From NCBI GenBank assembly GCA_948099385.1, contig CANUEZ040000031.1, forward strand, positions 4,271,001 through 4,335,000: a stretch of DNA of 64,000 bases, given 5' to 3'. The position numbers and the translations under genes were made by a program. How positions within the stretch are numbered: position 1 is the stretch's first letter; every line of letters begins with the position of its first letter. Positions 1-10,240 of the stretch are shown piece after piece. The DNA is from Fasciola hepatica. Lineage: Eukaryota > Platyhelminthes > Trematoda > Plagiorchiida > Fasciolidae. The notes under the pieces were generated by a model. That model was not told where the DNA came from and ran no database searches. It saw only the letters and a list, made by a program, of their open reading frames with translations.

Positions 1-380
1 GGTGAGCCAGAGCTCAGTAAGTGCATCAACAAGCATCAACACTTACACCGATAAAGATGGGAGTGGCGATCTGTCCGAGCTTATTACACTGCTCCCCCAA
101 ACAAAGGAACACTGTCCTCAGTGTTTGTACGTTATTTTAGCTGGTCAGCTGGCAGGATCTGTCGGTGTGGTTTGTGTGAAACGCTGGATGACAGGGATCC
201 TGGCAGGGTCGCCAAAAATGTAGTATGCGGGATGCAGTGTCTTCCTTGGGGGTTGCACGTGTACGATCTGCAAAGACAGAAAGAAGACTCGGTGAGCCGG
301 AGCTCAGTAAGTGCATCAACAAGCATCAACACTTACACCGATAAAGATGGGAGGGGCGATCTGTCTGAGCGTATTACACT
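1..380. repeat. Direct (tandem) repeat, unit about 290 bp, left edge
   Basis: The first ~90 bases recur at 291-380 with only a few substitutions (for example GAGCCAGAGC versus GAGCCGGAGC, and GGGAGTGGCG versus GGGAGGGGCG). The spacing is exactly 290 bp, so this is one complete unit plus the start of a second; the second copy breaks off after about 90 bp near TATTACACT. The window begins inside or at the edge of the array, so the full array may extend upstream. No protein or RNA feature was recognised in the unit. It could be a satellite end or a duplicated piece of a transposon. Confidence 0.85.
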
Positions 381-530
381 AGCGTCTGCACAGTGGTGTG
401 CCGCAGTTGTTTACACAACTAGGTCAGGGTTTCAGGTAATTAGGTGGTGTATACTAGGGTGGACACAGCTACAAGTCTAAACAGTGGTATAAGCAAAAAA
501 AAGAAAACGAGACAATCTGGATTTCACGCG

Positions 531-845
531 GGCTAGATGCATCCGTTTAAATACGTCAAGGGTGAGGCCTTATTTTGGCTGTCGATGACACACGCTTTAC
601 GCCGTGGTCGGGACCCTGAAGTTATCGGTCTTAGCAACGGAGTCTTGGAGTGATAAATTTGACGGGGACAAGCCATTAATTCTATAAAATGCATGGTGAG
701 GCCGCCGAAGCCAGATGGGTTCCATTTTATTGTTCGCTTTTAAAGGCATTAATAATTTTTAGGTAGGCTATGGCGGTGAACCTTATTTGTGAAGAGGTTT
801 TCTACAGCATGAGAGATAGATTTGAGGAGGGGAAATCAGACCACT
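531..845 (+). repeat. Left arm of a near-identical inverted repeat
   Basis: From GCTAGATGCATCCGTTTAAA onward, this segment matches the reverse complement of 10,555-10,830 with roughly 97 percent identity over about 250 bp by eye, then fades over the next 50 bp. The outer boundary (GCTAGATGCATCC) is sharp: sequence upstream of 531 does not match sequence downstream of 10,830. A short frame of 38 codons starting at 539 is shared by both copies but has no recognisable family, so I do not call it a gene. It could be a short mobile element or two copies of the same repeat in opposite orientation. Confidence 0.85.
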
Positions 846-1059
846 TCCAGCAGCCGCAAAAAAGTAAATGCGAGAAACCTGTGCACAGGCGGTGGGATCA
901 TATGAAGTTCTTTATAGCCCCTAACAACCCTCTGTTATGAAAAAAAGAAATCGAAACGGAGCCCTTTTAGCTTCCCAGTTCCCACTTGCTAGTTTTTTCG
1001 TGCTAGTTAGAGGCTGGAACACCAGCCAGACTGCCACCTTCCCGTTTCGTTTTAGGTTC

Positions 1060-3905
1060 TGATAAGTCTGATCATCGTGCCTTTCGTCCTTAATATAATT
1101 TCATGCAAAACCCCTGTCTTCTATTCTACCCACCTGCTGCCGCGCCTACTGCTGACTACTGCCAATACGATCCATTTACCAGCATCAGTACAGAAGCTGT
1201 CCCAGTACTGCCCCATATGTGACATGAGGTTTACTGGGATTTCCCTAGAACAAGGCCACTAGGACCTCGTGGCCATTTTACCCACAGAGCAAATGCGCCT
1301 AGTCCAGTAACAAAGGCTCAGATTCGGCCATGCTCCCACCCCTCCTGGGATGTCTCGGTATGATTGACACGCGAACACAAATCGTAGTCCTCGTATCCTT
1401 TGGCTGTAATGTGCCACGCGGGACGCATATCTCGTTGGTTTCTATTTCCACCCGTTTGCAACTTCGCCTATTGCTGGCTACTGCGAATATACAGGTTGGT
1501 CGGCTTCGCTCGCGAGCAGCACCTCTGTGCCCCCACGCCGTTTGCTCGGGTCTGCTGAGAACTTCTGACGGCAAGGCCACCATCATACCGGAGCCATGCC
1601 AAACGGTAGCGAACACCATAAACATCTTCCTGCACCCAAATGCTGCTGCCGTTTCAGCCCGCATATTTGACCTGCTCTCACCTACCATGGTCCTCAGCTG
1701 TGTTTCCGCCCCTGAATTCAGGCTATTGGTCGATGTTACAGCATACATCAATACCCTCACGGTCAGCTGCTGCCTGAAGCATCAGTGTTGCCTTCTTCCT
1801 CTATTTTTCCCTTCAAAATCTGCCTTCGCCTGCCCAGGATATTTCAGAGGTAATCAATAACCCTTTCGATTGAGGCAAGAACTAATCAAAATCAGTCCTC
1901 CGGGGGCGCGCACTATCTTTCCGGGCTATATTCAAACTTCAAGTATTCAGTCATATTTTTCAAGCATGGAACCGAAAATGACTTAGTTTCCATCCCCACT
2001 GATTCCATCTTTAATTCGCCCATATCATCAACACTTTGTTCCCTTTTTTCTCTCACACTTTATACTTGCAATTCTGCTACACCTTATTTATCATTAGCAT
2101 TTCAAACATTAACTGATACTCCAGCTATTCTGGTTTATTTTGAGCCTCATGCAGGTTGCATTCTTTTGTTCTTTGATGCATTCAATTCACGCAAATAAGT
2201 CTCTTGCCATCCCTCCTGTCGTACTTGGTCCTCGATGCCCGCCAGTTCCCATTTTTTGCAGTATCTTTCAACTGTCTCCTTCACCAGTTGATTTTTGAAC
2301 AGCTCGTCTTCCTTCTACATTACCGTCCATTCGATTTGCATTTTACTTTTAGACCCGGTCCTTCCAGAGCATTTTACCACTGCTCGACATTGTCGTCAAG
2401 CAGCTATCACTACTTTAAACCCCCTCTGAGTAATATAAATTTCTTCAGTTTGACATATGATGCTGTACCCATTGGCCATGTACCTATGCATGCTGCTCGA
2501 CCCATTCGGAAAATGCTCAAATAATAATAGCGATGATACAGCCCAAACAAGAGAAGTGACAGACAGCCAGTCGAAGGCTACCGATTCTCAATTGGGAGGA
2601 ACAGGTTATACTGGGAACTGAAACAAGAAGGGGCATAGACGGGACATGGATACGTGTATTACCGCGCATCCCACGTGTTTTCCTTCCCACTTCCTTGGAA
2701 ATAGTGTGAAGATCGGGGACATAGAAGCCCGTGTAAGCTCGAACTGCAGTTTCCTCGGGCTTCCAACTTTTAATATCTGGGCTTTTTATTTATTGGCATA
2801 TGACCCACTCCTGGCTTTACAACCAAACATATCTTGAGCCGGCACCAAACATCAGCCATTACGTTCACATCTATGAACACTCAACAGTTGTGCGTGGCAT
2901 AAATCCTTCAGACCAATCCCACAAACTTGCCATTTATTTTCTAACACATCCCTATTGCTTTCTCTTCTAGCCCTTATACCCCATCATCCCCAGTGTACCT
3001 CTACGGCCTCATCAACCCCAATGAAAAGATTTGCCAAGACTATTTCTAACCGGTTTTCAATAACTGAGATCGAATGGCAAACGCGATTATTTCCTACCAT
3101 CTCCGACTCACGGTACATGAGATTCGATAGGCGCTAAGCCGCCGGTGTACTTATTTCATACTCTGCTAATAATCTGACCCCGTGGGACGATACAGACACC
3201 TGAAGCTCTGTCTATGCGTCGATTTTCCTCTATGCCTATTGCGCCTCATTGTCAACTTCAGTGCTTATATGTGCTACTTCGCCCACGCTGACCTTTGGCT
3301 AAAACACTGTCCAGACTGCTACCTCCCCCTCTTCATTTTCAATCACAGTGTCAACCAAATGTCGAACCCTTTGGCTGTGAAAATGTCATACTCCTTGATT
3401 TTCTTTCCTGTTGGTTTGCAAACTCGACTATTTCTGGTTACCGAGAATACAGTCTGGTTGTCCGGTTCACCAAATGTGCACACTCCCATTGCCTCAGATG
3501 TTTCGCTGAGGATTACTGGGACCTTGTTACTGCAAGACAGTTTTGCCACCGAGGCAATGCCGATTACGGATGGAAGCCATGTCAAAGTCAAGCTATCAAT
3601 CCTACCCAGGTTTCTCGATTGCTTGTTCCGCTCTTGCTCACTGTTCTCAGATGTGGTCTCCCTTCGAGCAATCCACCTGTTTGTCGATATCTCAAAGTAG
3701 GCCGACACTCTCGAGGTTATTTTCTGAAAAAACTAAGACCTCCGCCAATCGAGACATGAAAATCTGCAGTCATTCCTCCCGGGAGCACTTCCTGATCTGC
3801 CAGGATAACGCATCTACTTGTCACACTCCATCGTTTTCGTATCGGCCGCCAATGTCTAGGTGGTTTTCATCCCCACTACGTCCAACAATAGCCTAGTGTA
3901 TTCAG
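1060..3905 (+). mobile_element. Decayed 3' UTR copies of family-A type retrotransposon
   Basis: No coding domain was recognised. Pieces at about 1,110-1,270, 1,440-1,640 and 3,400-3,620 resemble each other and the plus-strand 3' UTR at 39,800-40,010 (shared strings around GGCTACTGCGAATA and GAGGATTACTGGGA). The stretch 2,955-3,140 also follows 39,485-39,600 (CTCTACGGCCTCATCAACCC versus CTCCACGGCTTTATTAACCC). The composition is pyrimidine-rich on this strand, as in the other 3' UTR blocks. Open frames here are short and unconvincing. I infer two or more old, overlapping, 5'-truncated insertions ending against the minus-strand element at 3,905. Bases 846-1,060 hold nothing I recognise. Confidence 0.45.
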
Positions 3906-3914
3906 TCTTCAGAA

Positions 3915-4330
3915 TTAAAGGCCGGGGATAACCCCCTGTATAAGCCTTACCGCGACCGCTTTTGGGTGTGACTTCGGGAAAGAATTCTCATAGCCTACTG
4001 GTCGAAACCTGTCCAGTTTCCGCCTGAAGGTTGAATCCTGCACCCCTCCAAACACCTCCACTGGCAGCGAGTTCCAATTGTTGGTGACTTTCCGGGTCAA
4101 ATGGTATATTAGTCGTAAACCAATAAATTCCAGCTTCAAGGGTGCCAGCGTGTGTACCCGTGCACGACAAGGTCCATGTAAATGAAGGACCGCCTGGGTT
4201 GCCTCAGATAAAATAAGAGATTAAAATGGTGTCTCTCTGCGCCCTCCGATAGGCCCCTGGCAACAGCTCAGTTGCCTGTAGGTGACCTCCGTAGCTAGTC
4301 CAGCGGAGACCCGCTTTGAGGCGGGTAGCG
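3915..4330 (-). pseudogene. RT C-terminal tail of the family-C element
   Basis: The frame 4,139-3,915 contains HLTRKVTNNWNSLPVEVFGG followed by STFRRKLDRF. That is the conserved end of CR1/jockey-type ORF2 proteins (R-V-x-N-x-W-N-x-L-P, then F-K-x-x-L-D). Upstream, YRRAQRDTILISYLI corresponds to the R-R-x-R-G-D-L-I segment. The open frame ends at 3,915. Confidence 0.65.
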
Positions 4331-4559
4331 ACCTTCAAACTCATTCAAGCTTGGCCGACTCGGAAGCGGTGCTGTGAAGTGCTGCCACAGCACCATAACC
4401 CAACCGAGGTCTGGTTTGTGCAGTGCCTATTAGCGGAAGGACATTATAAAAGTTTTATGAAGGAACGATGAAATGGCCCAAGTATGCCGCATGCTTGAGC
4501 AAATGCCCTACCTGCATGACCCCGCGTTTTTAGGTTGTTCGACAGTACCACCCTGAAAT

Positions 4560-5300
4560 CGCGCTCGCTGGCTGTCGTTCTCAGCGGCTCCAGAGAGTGC
4601 GTCGATTGACGTCGTTTGCGTTCATTCGTTGCCCATGTAAGCCGACTTTTTCAAGTTTATCGGGAGGACCAAGCACTAGACCAATGCGCCAGCCTGTCAA
4701 AATCCTCTTGTGGGGGAGGTTTTGTCCGTATAAGACCACAGTACGCGCCACATCTTCAGAGAGTCAGCAAAGAACATGCAAGGACAGTTCAAGCAGGTTG
4801 GGTGACCTCTGATACCGACCAGGAAAAACAGTCGATCATGCATCGAAACTTAAGAAACACCACCGGAGGCCGAGTATGGTCTTAAGAAATCTAGCTGCAC
4901 ATTTCTGCTCTCTTACAGAGCCCTAAATCCAGTGTATTAGTGGGTTCACTATTCCCAGCAGACTGAGCTCCTGGAAGATTCCGCCTTATGGTACTTTATC
5001 AAAAGCTCTACCGTAACCCAAGAAAACGGCCTCTGTTGGAATTCCAGCTATTGGTAATTTGTTCGGCAACTTGATGATTCTGCTTACGATAATCTTGGCC
5101 AGCTCATGTAGTACCAGCGGGTGGATTCCATCCGGTCCGGTTGGTTAAAGCGGACCAAAAGATCTCATGCTTTTCATGACCCCATTCACCTTAATATCGC
5201 TGAGAGCGACTGAAGGCTGGAAAGCCCGAGAGAGGAGTGATCAAGATTCACCTCGTGTAAACACCGGCGCCCAGGAGCATCCCAGAGCGTCTTCCTCAGC
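4560..5300 (-). pseudogene. Reverse transcriptase fragment of the family-C element
   Basis: Minus-strand translation shows the LINE linker GPDGIHPLVLHELAKII, followed by a motif-A-like FLGYGRAFDKVP and ILxxLIHWI. This corresponds to the usual D-x-S-K-A-F-D-x-V-P; the second catalytic Asp of that motif is retained. The domain is shortened between the linker and motif A, and motifs B and C are not recognisable. Frames are broken by several stops. Confidence 0.6.
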
Positions 5301-5884
5301 TAATTTCGAGTCAGCCACTGTCTGGTCTACCATAAGCGCAGGCTAGCCCGTCGTTGCTCTCGTCTGCCATTTCGACTAGGCAAACAGGCTTTTTTCATGC
5401 ATACTTTCTTCTGCTACTCTTTATTGGAGTCCGCATCGTTTCGCCAAATTCATACAAAGGCTTTGATTTCATAGTTGCTTGCCAGCGTCGTAACCCTCAG
5501 CGGTTGTTCGATGCTCTCTTCAAGTTCGGTTTCTTCTGTGGAGCAAGCATCGGAGCTCTTTGCTAAACCACTGGAGACTCTGATAGTAAGACGGTTGACT
5601 GCTTAGCCGGGCAAACCTCCGCACCATTTGGTGGATTCCACCTCAGATAAGACATCAAGCCAGACTCATATCGTTTAGGTCCTCGCCCTCCCAATCTACA
5701 GTTTGAGCTGTCTCTGTCATATCACTGAAGGGCTTGCGCCAGGCTCTCTGTTCTTAGTTCGGTTTCATTGAGATTTAGGCCCCACTGTTCGACTATATGT
5801 TCAGCACTGCTATATCGCTGGCCCTAAAAGAGGGAAGTACCTTTACCCAGGTAACATCCGAATTTCGAGGAGTAAAAGTTAGGC

Positions 5885-6480
5885 TCAATGTGGAATTTCA
5901 TTCGTTCGGAAAGCGAGTTGGCTCGGGCATAGGCTGGCCAAGCGCCAGGTAACATGTAGTCTTTTGTAAACTTTTGGGGAAATTACCTGCTGCTGTAGTG
6001 CAGCAATTGCCCCAATAATCAGTGTGGCTCGCTTTGGAGTCACCGGGACCAGCCAGTGTAGCCCGTCACCCAGAGCCGCATAAAACGTAGTATATTTAAC
6101 TGCTGGGCTAGCGGTGTCCGTTAGAAATGACCTAGCCCTACACATCCGCAATTGGCTGGTTTCATTTTAGACCGGGGAGCTTCACCCAGTCGTTGGGGGC
6201 CAAAGAAAAGGTCAGTGATATAAGCCGAGACCCTGTCTCCAGTTTAAATAATATACCATTTTCACCTTTGGATCGAATTTTGTCCAAACAGCAGGGACAG
6301 TGGCCCGAGAGAGATACTTACGAGTCCGATAACCCTCATCAAGCCAGATTTCGGTGGGAGCTATGATCACAGGTTTTTTAGTTGCTGCGAATGATTTCAG
6401 TTCGTTTCTTCTTTTAAGTAACCCGAGAGGGTTACTAAGAACTAATTTTGCCGCCTGATCACTTTTGAGCATTTTTGAGT
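5885..6480 (-). pseudogene. EEP endonuclease fragment of the family-C element
   Basis: The frame 6,472-6,212 reads NPLGLLKRRNELKSF, then KKPVIIAPTEIWLDEGY. This matches the EEP (apurinic endonuclease-like) pattern of LINEs: an N-x-x-S-L-like start, then K-P-D-I-I-x-x-T-E-T-W-L-D. The metal-binding Glu is present in TEIWLDE. A second frame, 6,151-5,885, continues towards the domain's middle with RATLIIGAI. Later motifs (GDFN, SDH) are not visible, so the domain is incomplete. Confidence 0.6.
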
Positions 6481-6559
6481 GAAGGAGTGCTTATTCCTGG
6501 ATCCCCTCGGAAGGAAGCCTTCGAGCAAGTGGTTGTTAGAAGTACTCACGGTAAGCGCA

Positions 6560-6997
6560 ACCTCCTCTCCTTACCGCAGAATTCCTGTGCGCAGAAATTG
6601 ACCTCGCCCTTCTCATAGCGCAAGCACATTTCCTTAAGGTTTGTTTGTGTTTCTGACGGTCTTTCGGATCCAGATCCTCGGGTCACCGCACATTTTTGCC
6701 CCTGAGAAGCAGGGGACTTTGCAGCACTGCTTGAGCTTGTCCCCGGGAGGGCATGGCAACCTCAAGCTCCCGAGACTTTTAGTCTTCTCGTGGTTTTATC
6801 AAGCGGAAAGCTGCCTTGGCACATGTTGACTTTATCAGGCGGTCTAAACTATCTACGAGCAAATTCCGGAGGCTAATCCGCGTTTGCAGACAGTGGCTCA
6901 GGCCTTCCTGAGGGACTGCTACTGTCGCTTCCGGGAGTACGACAACCAAAATCAGTGACATCGAGAGGATGGAAGTTTCCTTGAATCTTCTTCCCAC
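6560..6997 (-). pseudogene. ORF1 RRM-like region of the family-C element (broken)
   Basis: Minus-strand translation gives a segment with SRELEVAMPS, then LLLRGKNVR, then DLDPKDRQKHKQTLRK, interrupted by stops. The order 'hydrophobic strand, LLRG, DLDPKDR, basic helix' is what I expect in the RRM-like end of ORF1 proteins in trematode CR1-like elements. ORF1 proteins of this kind bind the element RNA. The region is followed on the same strand by an EEP endonuclease fragment. The family assignment is by pattern recognition only. Confidence 0.5.
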
Positions 6998-7202
6998 TTA
7001 ATCCATGAATCATTTTGCTCCGGCCGGATATCTTAGGGGCTCTAAATGGGGAGTGGAGTAGTATGGGGACCTTTCATGCTTCAGCGGAGCTTTGCAAAGA
7101 CCCGCGTTCGCAGCACAAACGGCTTTAGATGTTGTTCATTTGAACTCGGTCCAGTTTTATTCTCTTGTTTGCTGGGGTAGCCGAACCCTCCCTCTAAAGA
7201 TT

Positions 7203-7847
7203 TTAATTTTCCGTTCCCTTGAGCGACAATGTACACCTCGATCGTGCTGTCACGCGAGCATCTCGGCCGTGTTGGACATCGACGCAATATCCGCGTGTGT
7301 CAACACAAACTGAACTGGGTATGGGAGGCAGCTCTGTTTCCATCTCGCAGTTCTTGTCTTCGGTCACCAGCGGGAGTGGAACGGCCTTGGCTTTACGGCG
7401 CGTAACACACTCTGGCCTTGTACCAAGGGAGCCTTGCTGGCTGGTGAACAACCCTGAAACACAACACACTTCGCTCATGGTTGTAGCACATAGTAGATCC
7501 ACTGGTGTGGTACGTATTTTACCCTCTGCGAAAACCTCCCATTCTAATGGCGATCTTGGTGACGGTGATGACGCTGGCGAAGATGGTGAGTATGCAGTTG
7601 TCTCCGCTGCTATTGGCGGTGACGAAGGGGTTGATGGTGGTGATGATAATGTTGATGACCCTTTCTTATCTGTGACAGGAAGGGCCTTCCACGCTGATTG
7701 CTTTGTCGGCCACATGGATGTCGACATCTCAGTGCACTCGATATATAGCCCTTTCAGCATCTTCGTAGGGCATTTGTTCGGGGGTTTCATAAAGACTATT
7801 GTTTGTTTCTGTGCTTTCAAGGAGTATCCAACGGTCACGTTCATCAC
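7203..7847 (-). CDS. Ser/Pro-rich open frame, probable ORF1 N-terminal part of the family-C element
   Basis: An uninterrupted 214-codon minus-strand frame starts with MMNVTVGYS and has a central low-complexity Ser/Pro/Thr stretch (residues about 63-105). Acidic, basic and Cys-containing segments follow, with no recognised domain. It lies just upstream, in the same orientation, of RRM-like ORF1 remains at 6,990-6,560, so I read it as the variable N-terminal part of that element's ORF1. A plus-strand frame of 279 codons (7,219-8,058) covers the same DNA; the overlap depends on a GGTGATGATG-rich stretch at 7,556-7,665 that is open both ways. It could instead be an exon of an unrelated gene. Confidence 0.35.
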   Translation of the reverse strand: MMNVTVGYSLKAQKQTIVFMKPPNKCPTKMLKGLYIECTEMSTSMWPTKQSAWKALPVTDKKGSSTLSSPPSTPSSPPIAAETTAYSPSSPASSPSPRSPLEWEVFAEGKIRTTPVDLLCATTMSEVCCVSGLFTSQQGSLGTRPECVTRRKAKAVPLPLVTEDKNCEMETELPPIPSSVCVDTRGYCVDVQHGRDARVTARSRCTLSLKGTEN

Positions 7848-8059
7848 ACAAAAAGGATTCGTTGCGAGAGGGAATAATCTTTGGACAATATTGGAGCAAA
7901 GAAGCAGCTTTTTCGACTTTTTGGAGGCAGTATGGGTTAATTACGGTCCACAAGTTTACACAACCACAGAAAGTATAATCCCGCGTATCAAGCTTAGCGA
8001 CTTGCAGATGAGACGCAGTTCCCGAGATAAAAGTATATTTTCATTATTCGATTTTTAGT

Positions 8060-8945
8060 AATTTCTTACCCTTCACAAATGCAATTTTATGGCAGTTTTT
8101 TCATGAGCATACCCGACATTTGCCGACACTTGTTTATTTATATTTGTTTTGAAGTTTTTGCAGGTTATTTCCTTTCATGCATTCGATACTTGTATGTAGT
8201 CGGAGCATCAAATTATTTCTTTCTGTACCTCTAGGTTTTTCCTTCGATTCATCCTTCTCCTCTCCATTCCCACTTTCTCGTTTTCATTCTAACCAACTGC
8301 GCATCACCTGTAGTTCTGCATGAGACAATTTTAGACCATCGGACCCGTGACTGCCAATTTTCGACACTGTTTACGAACTTTGTGCAATATTTTTTGCCCT
8401 GAGTTCCTGTTCACGCTGTGGTATCCACAGCCAGTTGGATCAATGGTTCTTCCAGGCTCTGTCAACAACATTTGCAAGTTTCTTCTGTTCGTCTGCCAAC
8501 TCCGTTCACTAAACTTGCATAAGCTTCCGCAAGTCGTGGTTTGCAGCATCCTTGTGCATAATGCTACTTCCGCATTCTTCATTGAAGCTTCTATCGACTG
8601 TTTCCCTTTTGGCCTATTCTCCGCAATGTTTTGAACGTGGATTTGAAACTGATTCGTATTTTTCGCCGGAGCCGTTGCTGGTTTACATCATTCAAACATG
8701 GCCTTAGCAAAATTGTACTGCTACTACTTCTGAAACTTAGGAATATCTCATCCTGCTGAATGATGCTGTGCTCCAAAGTTATGCCTTTGCGCGTACCTCT
8801 CGACCGCGGAGGAGAAGTACACCTTTATTATTAAGAGCAGGTACCAGCCCAACGCCGGACTCCTGGAGATCGAGGGGATTGCCAGTTCAAGAAATTCGGT
8901 TATCTGGCGGAATTCCGGCAAGTTCTGCAAGCTGAACTTGGCTGG
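8060..8945. other. Stretch without recognised gene
   Basis: AT-rich, pyrimidine-rich sequence on the plus strand, with short frames on both strands and no domain that I recognise. The general texture (TTTCATGC, TTCATTC runs) resembles the long retrotransposon 3' UTRs elsewhere in the window, but I could not align it convincingly. Confidence 0.4.
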
Positions 8946-8949
8946 GTAA

Positions 8950-9790
8950 GAGTGATTACTCGAGCGTCAACATCACCCGTTGCACGGGCCAACACAAAAT
9001 AGCCTCGGTGAAGGTTACAGGGTTAAGGAGTATGGACACCGTTAGGCTGCCTAAAAGGGGGGAGTTGAAACTATTGGATATAGCGGGGGCAAGTGTGCAA
9101 GAAGGCTGGCATATAATGAATGAGCTGCTCATTATCCTCCAAAATGTGCTTACTCCTGTAAAGCGGCGAAAGTGTGGGGGCAAAGGGCTATGGTGAAGGA
9201 CTGTGGTGGATGACTCCATAGAGCGCAGAAATTGTATTTTGGCTCCCTTGGAGGCCTTCAGGAATCAGCTTTGCCAAACACAGAAATAGAATATTGAACC
9301 TCTTTCGATCTACTTAGCATAACTGTGAAATGAAGTTTGCCCAGTTCCAAAACGCTCCGAAAGAAATCCTGTAACTACAGGAAGTCTAAGGACCCACTGA
9401 GAGGCGCCATAGGAACACTGATGGCCCTTGCCGAAGGAGTTGCCGCAGATAGCTTTAGTGAAGCGGATTCTCTGGGTGGTTGTTTTTGCAGCGAAAACAG
9501 AATGGTTGGTAGGGCACAAACAGGCTTTGAAGTGGCAATTCCACCATCGACCCAAAAGTATTTATACCCTTTTAGAGGAAAGCTTGTCTTAGCACCCAGA
9601 TGGGTTAGATATTATTAAGTCGGCCGGGCCGAGTGATACCTGGGCTTGCTGCAAACTTGCTCTTTTATCTTCCATAAACAAGAGCTGACCCAGGTAGGCA
9701 AGGCAGGAAGAACGACTGCACTTATCCCCACAACATACCGTACTCAGGGGAGCAGACTCCAGATACTTCAAATTCGCTCTAGGTCACTGT
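8950..9790 (+). pseudogene. Family-C ORF2 fragment: endonuclease-RT linker
   Basis: Plus-strand translation gives ASVQEGWHIMNELLIIL, then a basic KRRKCGGKGLW. This is the 'W-x-x-F-x-x-x-L, K-x-R-x-x-G-x-P-P-W' linker between EEP and RT in CR1/jockey-like ORF2. It continues as LRGAIGTLMALAEGVAADSF, then SLGGCFCSENRM, then FEVAIPPS. These match the 'G-x-L-x-x-x-x-G-x-x-A-x-x-x-x-x-K-A-x-x-L-x-x-x-F' piece before the RT. Several in-frame stops and one frame change are present. The fragment stops near 9,790, where a family-A/B RT C-terminus begins. Confidence 0.65.
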
Positions 9791-9834
9791 TGGAATACCA
9801 CCCCCCCCAGTCTTCACCTTGATGCTGAGGGTCG

Positions 9835-10240
9835 GCTGGTTAAACAGAGGAAAAAGCGGCGCTCCTTCACTGAAAGACTACTTGGCTCCATCTTGAACTT
9901 TAAAAACAGAGCTAGGTGTGAATCTCTCTGACCCGAACCTCTATGATTACGCCGCATCAAGCTCAATCACTCACTTTTCTTCAATATTTTACACTCAAAA
10001 GTCCATTCATCTGATGACCTGCTTGGTTTATCCAGTGATACTCCTCATCCCCTCCGTCACAGAAAATTCATCTCTATAACCGCTCACTCTAGACTCTCAG
10101 TCACATCTAGATATTTCGAGGTCATCTACGCTGGCCTCCGGAATAAGCCTTCCGACTCGCTGCCATCTCGTCACACGCCAAAGCAATTCGAGGGAGCGCC
10201 AGGCAAACTACTTGACTCATCTTCTGTAATCAGCATGACG
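9835..10240 (+). pseudogene. ORF2 C-terminus of a family-A/B element
   Basis: Plus-strand translation aligns with the end of the well-preserved ORF2 at 24,882-26,444. FTERLLG corresponds to FTKQLVG. LRRIKLNHSLFFNILHSKV corresponds to LRRMKLNLCFLFKLYHRTA. TPHPLRHRKFISI corresponds to STNYALRHRSLQLS, and GLRNKLP to KLWNKLP. It has stops and was truncated 5' near 9,835, abutting the family-C fragment. The downstream sequence should be its 3' UTR. Confidence 0.65.

Larger units (their letters stand above)
3905..7960 (-). mobile_element. Decayed family-C (CR1/jockey-like) non-LTR retrotransposon
   Basis: On the minus strand, pieces appear in the order expected of a LINE: Ser/Pro-rich ORF1 start (7,847-7,203), RRM-like ORF1 end (about 6,990-6,560), EEP endonuclease (about 6,480-5,885), RT linker and palm (about 5,300-4,560) and RT C-terminus (4,330-3,915). 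All but the first are broken by stops and frame changes, and parts of the RT core are missing. Family C also occurs at 8,950-9,790, 49,795-50,420 and 51,218-53,240. Order and motifs are seen; exact ends are inferred. The 3' tail is not clear here. Confidence 0.7.

Noticed and set aside
539..655. Conserved 38-codon frame starting MHPFKY in both arms of the inverted repeat
   Set aside because: The whole 250 bp is nearly identical, so an open frame this short is expected by chance; no family recognised.
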